A model generated the notes under the pieces. It saw nothing but the letters and a program-made list of their open reading frames with translations. It was not told the origin of the DNA and made no database searches. The position numbers and the translations under genes were made by a program. Source: JACJVV01 sp047603135 (GTDB taxonomy: Archaea; Nanobdellota; Nanobdellia; Woesearchaeales; JACJVV01). Taken from it: a DNA stretch of 19,829 bases. Within the stretch, counting starts at the first letter, position 1; each line of letters opens with the position of its first letter. Of the stretch, positions 6,395 through 13,647 are shown piece by piece. The DNA is taken from the NCBI GenBank assembly GCA_047603135.1, contig JBLKOW010000009.1:1-19829 (forward strand). The letters run 5' to 3'.

Positions 6395-6920
6395 TATACC
6401 GTAACCTCACAAGCAACAGTAAAAGTAAAAATATTGTTATCGCGTAAATACCATAATCAAGTTCTGGTCGTGATATTAACTCAATTCCAGGAATTACTTC
6501 CTCAATGATTGAAATAAAGAATAATGCGAAAGGTATTGATAAGATTAAAGTTGTTTTTTGAAGTCGTGATGATAAATTATCAATAAGATTTTCTGCAGTT
6601 AATCGTTTCATTTTAAGAATTTCATCTGCAAGGTCATCAAGTTGATCATCAAAGTCTGATTCATTTGAAAGAATACTTACAAATCGTTTGAGGTAGCGAT
6701 GACGAACATGACTTTGAACATGTTCAAGAGCACCAGTACAATCTTTTCCTTTGTGCATTTGTACGAGCACTTTACGTGCAACCCTGGTTATTGCACCAAA
6801 TTTACGGTGTGTTAATGATGTGATTATATGTTCACGGCTATAACCAGCATTATGCTGTACTAAGACATACTCAATTGCCATGAGTATATTAGTATTAACA
6901 TTGTTTGAAAATAACCCCAT
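6387..6920 (-). CDS. T2SSF/TadB-FlaJ-like platform protein, first half
   Basis: The 177-aa protein has a soluble helical T2SSF-like domain (about 10-115; QHNAGYSREHIITSLTHRK and QMHKGKDCTGALEHVQS). Two membrane segments follow (about 124-145, ending near EEVIPGIEL, and 155-173). It is the first gene of the secretion operon and pairs with the next gene. Together they correspond to the two T2SSF halves that archaeal FlaJ/TadC proteins often carry in one chain. A TATA-like box 27 nt upstream of the ATG indicates a leaderless transcript for the whole three-gene operon. Confidence 0.75.
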   Translation of the reverse strand: MGLFSNNVNTNILMAIEYVLVQHNAGYSREHIITSLTHRKFGAITRVARKVLVQMHKGKDCTGALEHVQSHVRHRYLKRFVSILSNESDFDDQLDDLADEILKMKRLTAENLIDNLSSRLQKTTLILSIPFALFFISIIEEVIPGIELISRPELDYGIYAITIFLLLLLLVRLRYNE

Positions 6921-6943
6921 GTTCGTATCTGAGAGGTTGTGAT

Positions 6944-6952
6944 TTATATATG
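6944..6952 (-). promoter_or_regulatory. TATA-like box of the secretion operon
   Basis: CATATATAA on the minus strand is about 27 nt before the ATG at 6920. Confidence 0.55.
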
Positions 6953-6975
6953 TTGTGGGGAAATTAGTTACTGTG

Positions 6976-7060
6976 CTATCCTATATTGAGTTTAGCAAAA
7001 AGATAAAGCATAATCATAACATCACCGTTCGGCAGATTGCTAAAATCTTGGTGTGCCTCA
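6976..7060. repeat. 85-bp dispersed repeat, copy 1
   Basis: This segment matches 19589-19673 at 78 of 85 positions with no gap (my hand count). On the plus strand it is open and would read ...IEFSKKIKHNHNITVRQIAK..., which looks like part of a helix-turn-helix, but it has no start codon and meets a stop soon after. It also contains the hairpin AGATT-GCTAA-AATCT flanked by GGC/GCC. Most differences between the copies change codon positions 1 or 2, so it does not look like two maintained proteins. It may be the remnant of a transposase or regulator gene, or a mobile non-coding repeat. The rest of the gap to 7180 shows no feature. Confidence 0.7.
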
Positions 7061-7180
7061 CAACTCGTTTCTTTAATTGGAAAGATTAATTTTTGTGCTT
7101 GATTTTATTTTATTTCTTAATTTTTAAAACCCTAAACTAAACTCAGGATAGTACAGGAATTTAGTTACAAAACTCGAGTA

Positions 7181-7462
7181 TTATTCAATGTGAATACTTT
7201 GCATGATTGCATCCTCTACATCTCGAGGGGAAAAGCCTATTGCTCGAATACTTTTTTCTTTAAAGAGCACTTCAAGTGTATTTGCGATATCATCTATTTT
7301 TTTATTCAGAAGCACTTTTTCAATATCAACTACTGCTTCTTCAGGGTGCAAGAAAAAGTCCCCATATAGTGTAATTGATTCAATTATATCATTCTTAATT
7401 GTTGTTGAAATACGTAGTAACTTTCCACCAGGTACCTTATAATTTATCTCCATCCATTCCAC
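7181..7462 (-). CDS. lplB: Lipoate-protein ligase accessory (C-terminal) subunit
   Basis: The 93-aa protein resembles the C-terminal domain of lipoate ligases, which in archaea such as Thermoplasma is a separate subunit needed for lipoate adenylation. Family-like segments are YKVPGGKLLRISTTIKNDII, ESITLYGDFFLHPEE and IRAIGFSPRDVEDAI. It overlaps the end of lplA by 19 nt, or by 10 nt if the second Met (7453), with GGTGG upstream, is the true start. It is the last gene of the lipoyl operon. Together with LplA it should form a complete bipartite ligase. Confidence 0.85.
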   Translation of the reverse strand: MEWMEINYKVPGGKLLRISTTIKNDIIESITLYGDFFLHPEEAVVDIEKVLLNKKIDDIANTLEVLFKEKSIRAIGFSPRDVEDAIMQSIHIE

Positions 7463-8202
7463 CCCTGCGTATTATACTTTTCATCGTGCAGTTTTTGTGC
7501 AAGCTCAATTTCTTCAGGTAAAAATTCCCCCTCTTTTCCAGTAAAATTTAGTACTTCCTGAAATCCAGCGATAAGTGCTTCTTGCATTTCTTCAACTGAA
7601 ATATTTTTATCTAGCTCTGCTGAAACAGAAGTAACTACTTTTGAAACATCCGCTATTATTTTATCACGAAGTTTTTCATCCGGTACTTTTAGAATAGAGA
7701 ACATTTTTTTGACATCTACTTGTAAGAGTAATGTTCCGTGCTGGAGCAAGACACCATTTTTTCGTGTTTGAGCATTTCCTGAGATTTTTTTGCCATTTAC
7801 AATTATATCATTAATTGGTCTGAACTCTGCAGTAATACCTACTTGTCTTAATGCACTAATTAAACCTTCACAAATTAATTTGTATGATGCTAATATGTCA
7901 GAAGGAAAATCTTTTTCATCTGCAACAATAGAATAGGTTATTTCATCCTCATGAAGAACAGCTCCGCCCCCTGTATATCTTCGAACGACATCAATTCCAT
8001 GAGACTTTGCCTTTTCTAGATCAACTTCTCTATCTCGTGATTGAAAATAACCAATGGTTATTGCGCTGGGTTTCCACGTGAAAAACCGTAATGTGTTTGG
8101 CACTTTTCCTTCTGCGCGAAGGGTTGCAATTGCCTCATCAAGTGCCATGTTGTACGCTGCTGTGTTTTCTTTAGTTTGTATTATTCGCCATTTTTTTTGC
8201 AT
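7444..8202 (-). CDS. lplA: Lipoate-protein ligase A, catalytic subunit
   Basis: The enzyme activates lipoate (or octanoate) with ATP and attaches it to a lysine of the acceptor protein, here probably GcvH. It has 252 aa. The lipoyl-binding loop is RRYTGGGAVLHED (74-86), the catalytic lysine region is NGKKISGNAQTR (136-147), and LLQHGTLLL (152-160) follows. These are the standard blocks of the BPL/LplA family. The C-terminal accessory domain is missing from this chain and is supplied by the next gene. The ATG at 8202 lies inside the end of lipA (32-nt overlap) and has a strong AAGGAG (8211-8216) 8 nt upstream, which fixes the start. Confidence 0.93.
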   Translation of the reverse strand: MQKKWRIIQTKENTAAYNMALDEAIATLRAEGKVPNTLRFFTWKPSAITIGYFQSRDREVDLEKAKSHGIDVVRRYTGGGAVLHEDEITYSIVADEKDFPSDILASYKLICEGLISALRQVGITAEFRPINDIIVNGKKISGNAQTRKNGVLLQHGTLLLQVDVKKMFSILKVPDEKLRDKIIADVSKVVTSVSAELDKNISVEEMQEALIAGFQEVLNFTGKEGEFLPEEIELAQKLHDEKYNTQGWNGWR

Positions 8203-9052
8203 GGTATGAACTCCTTACCATGATGCCTGCTGAAACTCCGGTAAAGCCTTGTTTCTTAGCATATGCACCAAGTATGTCAAATTCTTTTTGAGTATAATAT
8301 TTACTGACTTTTGCATGGTTTTGAGAGGGTGATAGATACTGACCAATGGTGAGCATATTACAGCCAACAGTAAGGATGTCACGCTGAGTTTCATAGACTT
8401 CTTCTTCTGTTTCACCAAGGCCAACCATCATCCCAGATTTTATCTTAATAGATGTTCCATGAATACTATTAAATTCGCGAACTTTTTGTAATAATTCAAG
8501 CGAGCGTTCATATTTCCCGCCTCTTCGAACCATCTTAAATATGCGGGGAACTGTTTCTATATTATGATTTAAGATATCAGGCCCTGCTGTTAAAATGTCA
8601 TGAAGTGCATCCCAATTCCCTCGAAGATCTGAGATTAATACTTCAACAACGCAGTTAGTATGCTCTTTTATTTCAGTAATTACTTTTACAAATTGACTTG
8701 CACCACCATCTGCTAAATCATCACGTGTTACGCATGTTATGACTGCGTGTTCTATTCCAAGAATGTCAATTGCTTCGCGTATCCGTTTAGGTTCATCCTC
8801 GTCAACTGCATGCGGACGACCACATGCAATGTTACAATACGTGCAGTTTCGCGTGCAAATATCTCCTAGAATCATAAAGGTAGCTGTTTTTTGCGCAAAA
8901 CATTCATATCTATTTGGACAGTTTGCAGACAGGCATACTGTATTAAGACGCTTTTGAATAAGTAATCGCAGTGTATTACTATACTCATCCTTGTCAAATG
9001 CAGGAATAGGTATTCTGCTTAAGTGACTTACTGAAGCTTCGCATCCAGCCAT
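8171..9052 (-). CDS. lipA: Lipoyl synthase
   Basis: This radical SAM enzyme inserts two sulfur atoms into octanoyl chains bound to a carrier protein. It has 293 aa, the usual length. The auxiliary cluster cysteines are C40, C45 and C51 (CLSANCPNRYEC), and the SAM cluster is CTRNCTYC (C66, C70, C73). The GQYLSPSQNHAKVSKYY block and the C-terminal RSSYHA (280-285), whose serine is the auxiliary-cluster ligand in characterised LipA, are present, so it should be active. The ATG at 9052 lies inside the end of gcvH (25-nt overlap), with GAGGAA as ribosome binding site. It is a canonical bacterial-type LipA, not the two-protein LipS1/LipS2 system. Confidence 0.95.
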   Translation of the reverse strand: MAGCEASVSHLSRIPIPAFDKDEYSNTLRLLIQKRLNTVCLSANCPNRYECFAQKTATFMILGDICTRNCTYCNIACGRPHAVDEDEPKRIREAIDILGIEHAVITCVTRDDLADGGASQFVKVITEIKEHTNCVVEVLISDLRGNWDALHDILTAGPDILNHNIETVPRIFKMVRRGGKYERSLELLQKVREFNSIHGTSIKIKSGMMVGLGETEEEVYETQRDILTVGCNMLTIGQYLSPSQNHAKVSKYYTQKEFDILGAYAKKQGFTGVSAGIMVRSSYHAKKMANNTN

Positions 9053-9426
9053 TCTATAATTTCCTCAGGTTTGTATAATGAATCAATTTCTTTTTTATCA
9101 GTTACTTTTACTTTCATAATCCACGCATTATATGGGTCTTTGTTAATTTCTGAAGGCTCATCATATACTGCATCATTTACCTCAATAATTTCACCGCTCA
9201 CCGGGGAGGTTAAATGCCCAGTCCATTTTACTGCTTCAAGCGTTACATATGTTTCTCCTTGTTTAATAGGGCCTTTTTGTGGCATTTGCGCAAAGACAAA
9301 TTCAGTAACTTTTTTTGCTGAAGGCTCAATAACACCAACAGTTGCAATATCTCCCTCAAGTTTTACCCAGCTTGAATCTTTATTATATTTTAGATTTTCT
9401 GGAAGTTCATATTCGTTATATTTCAT
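9028..9426 (-). CDS. gcvH: Glycine cleavage H-like lipoyl carrier protein
   Basis: The protein has 132 aa from the ATG at 9426, which has AGGTGAT 4 nt upstream. An in-frame GTG at 9435 is less likely. It is a small soluble lipoyl-domain protein. WVKLEGDIATVGVIEPSAKK, LEAVKWTGHLTSPVSGE and INKDPYNAWIMKV are H-protein blocks, and K67 in EAVKW is the expected lipoylation site. It is the only lipoyl acceptor in the window and first in an operon with its own lipoylation enzymes. No glycine decarboxylase P or T protein is near, so its task (glycine cleavage, or lipoyl transfer or scaffold in another pathway) is open. Confidence 0.92.
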   Translation of the reverse strand: MKYNEYELPENLKYNKDSSWVKLEGDIATVGVIEPSAKKVTEFVFAQMPQKGPIKQGETYVTLEAVKWTGHLTSPVSGEIIEVNDAVYDEPSEINKDPYNAWIMKVKVTDKKEIDSLYKPEEIIEWLDAKLQ

Positions 9427-9450
9427 GAGTATCACCTATATAGTTTGATA

Positions 9451-9482
9451 AGTATATAATGTGCGTAATCACTTATATATGT
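9451..9482 (-). promoter_or_regulatory. Two TATA-like boxes before gcvH
   Basis: ACATATATAAGT (9471-9482) would start a transcript near 9450, with a short leader that includes the AGGTGAT ribosome binding site. ATTATATACT (9451-9460) would start near 9430. The first fits the ribosome binding site better. Confidence 0.5.
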
Positions 9483-9591
9483 TTGTTTCAAAAAATGAAA
9501 TTAGGGGAGTGAAAAGTGAAACTGAGAGGTTTTTGTATTTGAGAGTATTTCTTATCAAAATACTTAAAAAGCCTCATGCAATCTCATTAAT

Positions 9592-9858
9592 ATGGCAATA
9601 CCACAAGAAAATAAAGGAAATGAACAGAGAACTTCTGAAATTAAACCTGTTGCGGATTTAGACACACTTCGATTTGCACGTCTTGAGCGAGGAACTGGAC
9701 TTTCATCAGCCCAGATTGTTGCTGCTGAAGCAAGACATGGATGCATCGTAGCAGAAAGCGGAGAAGCACGTGTATATGATCCTAAAACTCATAACCCAAG
9801 TAGACTTATTGGTTTATATGGGCATGAATCTATTGAATCAAGATACAATAGAGAATAA
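9592..9858 (+). CDS. Hypothetical small protein
   Basis: The 88-aa soluble protein is not recognised. The N-terminal 20 residues are polar and probably disordered. The middle (TLRFARLERGTGLSSAQIVA) is helical, followed by HGCIVAESGEARVYDPKTHN with one cysteine. There is no membrane segment. It is divergent from gcvH and convergent with the zinc-ribbon gene. A TATA-like box (ATACTTAAAAAG, 9560-9571) is centred 26 nt before the ATG, a good sign that it is a real, leaderless gene. Confidence 0.6.
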   Translation: MAIPQENKGNEQRTSEIKPVADLDTLRFARLERGTGLSSAQIVAAEARHGCIVAESGEARVYDPKTHNPSRLIGLYGHESIESRYNRE

Positions 9859-9871
9859 TTTTATTTAATTT

Positions 9872-10243
9872 TTAATTGCTCCAGAGACTTTCAAGTTCTT
9901 CAATAGTATATACGCGTCTAGAATCGTATTCTACTTTCTTAGTTTTTTCCTGACGATATTTTTTATTTAGTTTAAATCCAGTATTAGATTGAGCAGCATT
10001 ATTTCTAAGTGATAGACCTTTTTGAAGAGATAGTGAACCACAATTCTCACATACAAAAAAAGCACCCCACTTAGATTGCTTAATATCTAAATAAGCACCA
10101 CAGTTGCATCTAATATCCTCTAACTTTGATGATGTATGTGCATTACAAGAAGGCAGTCCTTGTTCGTTTTGTGTTGTTGCCTGTTTATCACAAAATAAAC
10201 ACTTTGTGTCCTGACTTTCACCATACACTTTTCTCATGCGCAT
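9872..10243 (-). CDS. Zinc-ribbon protein
   Basis: The 123-aa protein has two CxxC-type metal sites. CLFC near the N-terminus is followed by a Cys/His pair (SCNAH). A second ribbon runs CNCGAYLDIKQSKWGAFFVC and ends in ENCG, as in topoisomerase-type zinc fingers. The C-terminal 45 residues are basic. From memory, similar proteins that begin MRKVYGES are common in uncultured DPANN archaea, but their function is unknown. A nucleic-acid-binding role is inferred. The start at 10243 is 24 nt from the TATA-like box CTTTTAAATAAAC (10261-10273). The next ATG (10237) is the alternative. Confidence 0.72.
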   Translation of the reverse strand: MRMRKVYGESQDTKCLFCDKQATTQNEQGLPSCNAHTSSKLEDIRCNCGAYLDIKQSKWGAFFVCENCGSLSLQKGLSLRNNAAQSNTGFKLNKKYRQEKTKKVEYDSRRVYTIEELESLWSN

Positions 10244-10300
10244 GGATGGTTTTTGAAATGGTTTATTTAAAAGTATTACGAGAACTACTAGAATTATTTA

Positions 10301-10870
10301 TTACATCATAGCAAGTGCTGCATATACAACAATTGCAAAGAAATCACCAATAAAACCAAGCGTGTATGGAGATACCATACCTAGTGGAAGCCTAATTAAG
10401 ATACTCAGCACTTTACTTACTAAAATAGCAATTGCAACTATTGCAACAATTGGTGCAGGAAATACAGCAACAATAAGAACTACAATCAGTATTCTAAAAC
10501 CATATTCAATAATATCGTAAGGATGGAGTAATTGCGCTCTAAAAAGGTGTAATAGTAATGCAGTTGTACCGATAACTACTCCATATATTGGTCCAAAGAA
10601 ATATGTTGAAATTGCTGTAACTATATATGAGATTTCCAAATCAATTGGAAGAAAAGGAAATGCAGTAAAAGCAAAACGTGAAGAGATAAAATGATATGCA
10701 ATAAGTGTTATTGCTATAAAAAGTGCATATGCTGAAACATCTCTGAAAAAAATCATACTCGTTACGACAAATCCAAGAAGTAAAAATAGATACGGGACTA
10801 TAACCCATTGCGGCTTTGTATGTGGTTCAGTTGCTTTTGTTGTTTTCGTATGTATATTTGCAAATTGCAT
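10301..10870 (-). CDS. Hypothetical integral membrane protein
   Basis: The 189-aa protein has a polar N-terminus of about 22 residues and then about five hydrophobic segments that cover the rest (roughly 23-42, 46-66, 78-107, 122-150 and 168-189). The arrangement recalls ECF-transporter S components or similar small membrane proteins. No signature is decisive and no substrate can be proposed. It ends 57 bp before the zinc-ribbon start. The promoter is unclear: a weak GCTTTATGAA lies at 10901-10910. The 127-bp gap upstream shows nothing else. Confidence 0.6.
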   Translation of the reverse strand: MQFANIHTKTTKATEPHTKPQWVIVPYLFLLLGFVVTSMIFFRDVSAYALFIAITLIAYHFISSRFAFTAFPFLPIDLEISYIVTAISTYFFGPIYGVVIGTTALLLHLFRAQLLHPYDIIEYGFRILIVVLIVAVFPAPIVAIVAIAILVSKVLSILIRLPLGMVSPYTLGFIGDFFAIVVYAALAMM

Positions 10871-10997
10871 AATAACACTGCACTAATTGATATCAGTTCA
10901 TTCATAAAGCTAACGGTATGCAGAGATAAGAGAGCAGTATTAGGATGAGTAGAGATCACATTATAGTTTTTTAGAATATTGAGTGCAATTAGCTATA

Positions 10998-11720
10998 CTA
11001 CTTTTGTGCAACAAATACGTTGTATTCCGGTGCATATCCTCCACCATTATAAATTACTTTAAACCCAGTAGATTTCAAAGCATGCATTATTTGTTTCTCA
11101 GAAAATGCTCCCCTAAATGAAGTTTCAGATATTATTTTAGAGCTTTTACCATTAGAAATGACGTAATACATTGTTGATTTAAATCCTTTAGAAGTTGGTT
11201 TTCCAATAAATGTTCGAGACATTTTAAATTTTCCACTCTCAAACTTTTTAACCATAAAAACTTCTTTTGGTTTTTCATTACAAAAAAGGTCAAAAACAAA
11301 GATTCCATCTTTTGAAAGATTTTTATAAATACTCTTAAAAGTTGATTTAAGCTTTTTAACATTAGTATTATAACTTATTGCATTGAAATAAGAAGTAATA
11401 ATTGGGACTTCCTTTTCTAAAATGAAATTCTCGAAGAAATCTTTTTTTAAGGGGACATTTTTTAATCTTTTCTTAGCAATTTTCAACATTTCTTGACTTG
11501 CATCAATTCCTTTTACTTTGTATCCAAGTTTTTTGAAATACATAAGGTGAATTCCAGTCCCACAGGCAACATCTAGAATATCTTTAGGTAAACCTAATTT
11601 TTTTCTAAAGTCATCGACCCACTTAACTTGCGCTTTGTGGTCATAACCTGTTTCTTTAGTATACATTAAATCATATATTTCTGCAACTTTGTTATAATAA
11701 TTATTTGCTCCTTTTACCAT
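10998..11720 (-). CDS. Class I SAM-dependent methyltransferase
   Basis: The protein has 240 aa from the ATG at 11720. Motif I is ILDVACGTGIHL (48-59), the acidic end of strand 2 is in GIDAS (71-75), and the Rossmann order continues through KDGIFVFDLFCNEKP. The substrate is unknown, and the fold resembles small-molecule or ubiE-like methyltransferases. A longer reading frame reaches 11849. However, the TATA-like TTTATAATA (11741-11749) lies exactly 25 nt before 11720, and the extra 43 residues are not family-like, so I use the shorter start. The gene is more A+T-rich and lysine-rich than its neighbours, which may mean later acquisition. It ends in TAG. Confidence 0.85.
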   Translation of the reverse strand: MVKGANNYYNKVAEIYDLMYTKETGYDHKAQVKWVDDFRKKLGLPKDILDVACGTGIHLMYFKKLGYKVKGIDASQEMLKIAKKRLKNVPLKKDFFENFILEKEVPIITSYFNAISYNTNVKKLKSTFKSIYKNLSKDGIFVFDLFCNEKPKEVFMVKKFESGKFKMSRTFIGKPTSKGFKSTMYYVISNGKSSKIISETSFRGAFSEKQIMHALKSTGFKVIYNGGGYAPEYNVFVAQK

Positions 11721-11740
11721 AAAAGTCTTTATTTTTTCGC

Positions 11741-11749
11741 TATTATAAA
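11741..11749 (-). promoter_or_regulatory. TATA-like box of the methyltransferase gene
   Basis: ATTTATAATA on the minus strand is 25 nt before the ATG at 11720 and decides that start over the upstream one. Confidence 0.5.
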
Positions 11750-11903
11750 TCTTTCTAAAAAAGTTTATTTCTATCAACATAAGACTTAATTTAATAATAG
11801 AATCTTTAACTATGAATTTTATTATTACTAATGTAGGACTCTTCCTCACTTAAAACATCCTTTAAATGAAAAGCTTTATAATTTTGTAAGTATATTTTCA
11901 ATT

Positions 11904-12401
11904 ATGGCAAATTATGAGTCCTCAACAAAAGAAGGTAAGTGTATTTTTTGTGAAATAATTAAAGGAAATATACAGACTCCTGGAATCTTTTGGGAAGATG
12001 AAGACTTTATGGCATTCTTATCAACATGGCCAAGCGTAAAAGGATTTACTGTAGTTATTCCAAAAAAACATTATAGTAGTGACTGTTTAGCATTACCTGA
12101 TGATGTTTTACAAAAATTCATGTTAGCAGCAAAAACTGTTTCGAATATTCTCCTAAAACATTTTGAGGATGTTGGTAGAGTTGGTTTAATCATGGAAGGG
12201 ACAGGCGTCAATCATGCTCATATAAAACTAATCCCTATGCATGGAACAGGCCATATGAAAAAAGGAATTTGGAAACAGTATCTTAGTAATAAATCTGACT
12301 ACTTTGAAAAATATGAGGGATATATCACCTCAACTGATGGTCCTAAGGCAGACGAAAAGGAATTGGAATCCTTAGCAAAAGAATTAAGGGCAATTCAATA
12401 A
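11904..12401 (+). CDS. HIT-family nucleotide-binding protein
   Basis: The 165-aa protein is probably a nucleotidyl hydrolase or transferase. The N-terminal CIFCEIIKG carries the CxxC zinc pair (C13, C16) of Hint-like proteins, followed by the GFTVVIPKKHY strand. The histidine triad region reads NHAHIKLIP (103-111). The first and the catalytic middle His (104, 106) are kept, but the third position is lysine (108). The C-terminal extension (about 115-165) is rich in charged residues. A TATA box CTTTATAATT (11874-11883) is 25 nt before the ATG, so the mRNA should be leaderless. The natural substrate is unknown. Confidence 0.88.
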   Translation: MANYESSTKEGKCIFCEIIKGNIQTPGIFWEDEDFMAFLSTWPSVKGFTVVIPKKHYSSDCLALPDDVLQKFMLAAKTVSNILLKHFEDVGRVGLIMEGTGVNHAHIKLIPMHGTGHMKKGIWKQYLSNKSDYFEKYEGYITSTDGPKADEKELESLAKELRAIQ

Positions 12402-12497
12402 TAGATTATTCTTATTGTTATTCATGTATGCAATCTTAACCTTAAATCACCTTCATCCCTAAGAAAGTTTTATAAATTATTAAAATAAGATTCATGT

Positions 12498-12785
12498 ATG
12501 GCGCTAAATACAAGCATTTTACCTTTTACTGCATTAATTTCTGCAGTAGTTATCCTTGGTCTTTCTACCGCTACATATTATGTTTATAATAAAGAGATAC
12601 AAAACGCCCAAGTGCCGAGTTTAGAAGAACTTGAAGAAATGTCAGTTCATGATGTTCAGGCACAAATGTTTTATACTCACGATTTACAAAATAGGTTAAG
12701 CACAGCATATGGACTATCAATTATGGCGGTTGGAAGTCTTCTTGCAGCAATTGTTGCCTACGGACGTGAAATACGATTAAAATAA
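12498..12785 (+). CDS. Small two-segment membrane protein
   Basis: The 95-aa protein has hydrophobic segments at about 6-28 and 70-88, separated by an acidic, probably extracytoplasmic or cytoplasmic helical loop (PSLEELEEMSVHDVQAQMFY). It is not recognised. The TATA-like TTTTATAAATTA (12468-12479) is 25 nt before the ATG. It is followed after 25 bp by the TSUP transporter gene, which has a ribosome binding site but no evident promoter of its own, so the two are probably co-transcribed and may work together. Confidence 0.6.
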   Translation: MALNTSILPFTALISAVVILGLSTATYYVYNKEIQNAQVPSLEELEEMSVHDVQAQMFYTHDLQNRLSTAYGLSIMAVGSLLAAIVAYGREIRLK

Positions 12786-12810
12786 TCTCTTTTATTGTCG
12801 AGGAACCTCT

Positions 12811-13566
12811 ATGCATTTTCACCACCACCTTCCACTAACTATTATTGGACTTGCTGCAGGTACAGGAAGTGCACTTCTTGGAATAGGAGGAGGATTAATT
12901 TTAATACCTGGTCTGGTTATTTTAACACGCATGGAAATGCAGCAGGCTGTTGCTCTTTCATTAGTTTCTGCAGTTCCAATTGCAACATTTAGCGCGCTAT
13001 TATACACCTTTGGAAACTTTCAATCGGTTCAGTGGTTGCTAATAGCTTCACTTATTGTTGGCGGTGTTATTGGCTCATGGCTGGGTGTACATCTCCTTCA
13101 TGAAGTGTCACATAAATATGCAACATACTTTTTTGCAGGGTTACTTGTTTTGCTTTCGCTTCATTTCATTAATTTTTTAACACTTCCCTCAACCGTAACT
13201 ATCCCTTCATCATTTGCACTACTACTGGGACTACCTGTTGGTATTATCTCAGGTTTTTTTGGGATTACAGGAGGAGTCGTTCTTGTACCAACACTCATTC
13301 AAGTTTTTGGATTTGACCCAGCGATTGCAGTCATGACATCACTACTTTGCTTAACGCCAATTGCAGGAGCTGGAGCATATATGCATCACGCAAAAAATAT
13401 AATGCCTTACGCAACCGTTGGAACTATTGTGCTTGGTGCATTTGCAGGAGTTCTAGTGGGGATGAGTATTGCACCGCACGTTAGCGCGCAGGCATTAACA
13501 AACTTCTTTGCTGTTTTGTTAATAGTCATTGCAGCGTATATGGCTCATTCAGCGTATAAAGAATAA
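12811..13566 (+). CDS. TSUP (TauE/SafE) family permease
   Basis: The 251-aa polytopic membrane protein has about eight segments in two repeats. Each repeat has the family's glycine-rich first helix: GTGSALLGIGGGLILIPGLV near 17-36, and GIISGFFGITGGVVLVPTLI near 146-165. TSUP members move sulfite, sulfonates or other small anions. The substrate cannot be read here. The N-terminus has a His cluster (HFHHH). GAGG (12800-12803) 7 nt before the ATG supports the start. It is the second gene after the small membrane protein. Confidence 0.9.
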   Translation: MHFHHHLPLTIIGLAAGTGSALLGIGGGLILIPGLVILTRMEMQQAVALSLVSAVPIATFSALLYTFGNFQSVQWLLIASLIVGGVIGSWLGVHLLHEVSHKYATYFFAGLLVLLSLHFINFLTLPSTVTIPSSFALLLGLPVGIISGFFGITGGVVLVPTLIQVFGFDPAIAVMTSLLCLTPIAGAGAYMHHAKNIMPYATVGTIVLGAFAGVLVGMSIAPHVSAQALTNFFAVLLIVIAAYMAHSAYKE

Positions 13567-13603
13567 TGTCTAGTTACCATATAAAACTGTTAGAATTGTT
13601 GTT

Positions 13604-13630
13604 TTTATAATATAAATCCTTATATATATT
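13604..13630 (+). promoter_or_regulatory. Tandem TATA-like boxes of the predicted ncRNA
   Basis: CTTATATATATT (13619-13630) is centred about 25 nt before the base of the first stem of the RNA at 13648. A second box, TTTATAATATAAATC (13604-13618), lies just upstream. No protein start follows. Confidence 0.55.
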
Positions 13631-13647
13631 AACAGTTTATACTAAAA

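Noticed and set aside
6976..7060. Functional small protein genes at the two 85-bp repeats
   Set aside because: Neither copy has a start codon or promoter, the frames end differently, and most differences fall in codon positions 1 and 2.
7203..7442. Plus-strand ORF opposite the lipoate ligase accessory gene, and similar antisense ORFs opposite lipA, gcvH and the secretion ATPase
   Set aside because: They mirror well-supported genes, have unusual Ser/Phe/Ile-rich composition and no promoter or ribosome binding site.
11721..11849. N-terminal extension of the methyltransferase
   Set aside because: The frame is open, but the TATA box lies inside it, 25 nt before the internal ATG, and the extra residues do not belong to the methyltransferase fold.
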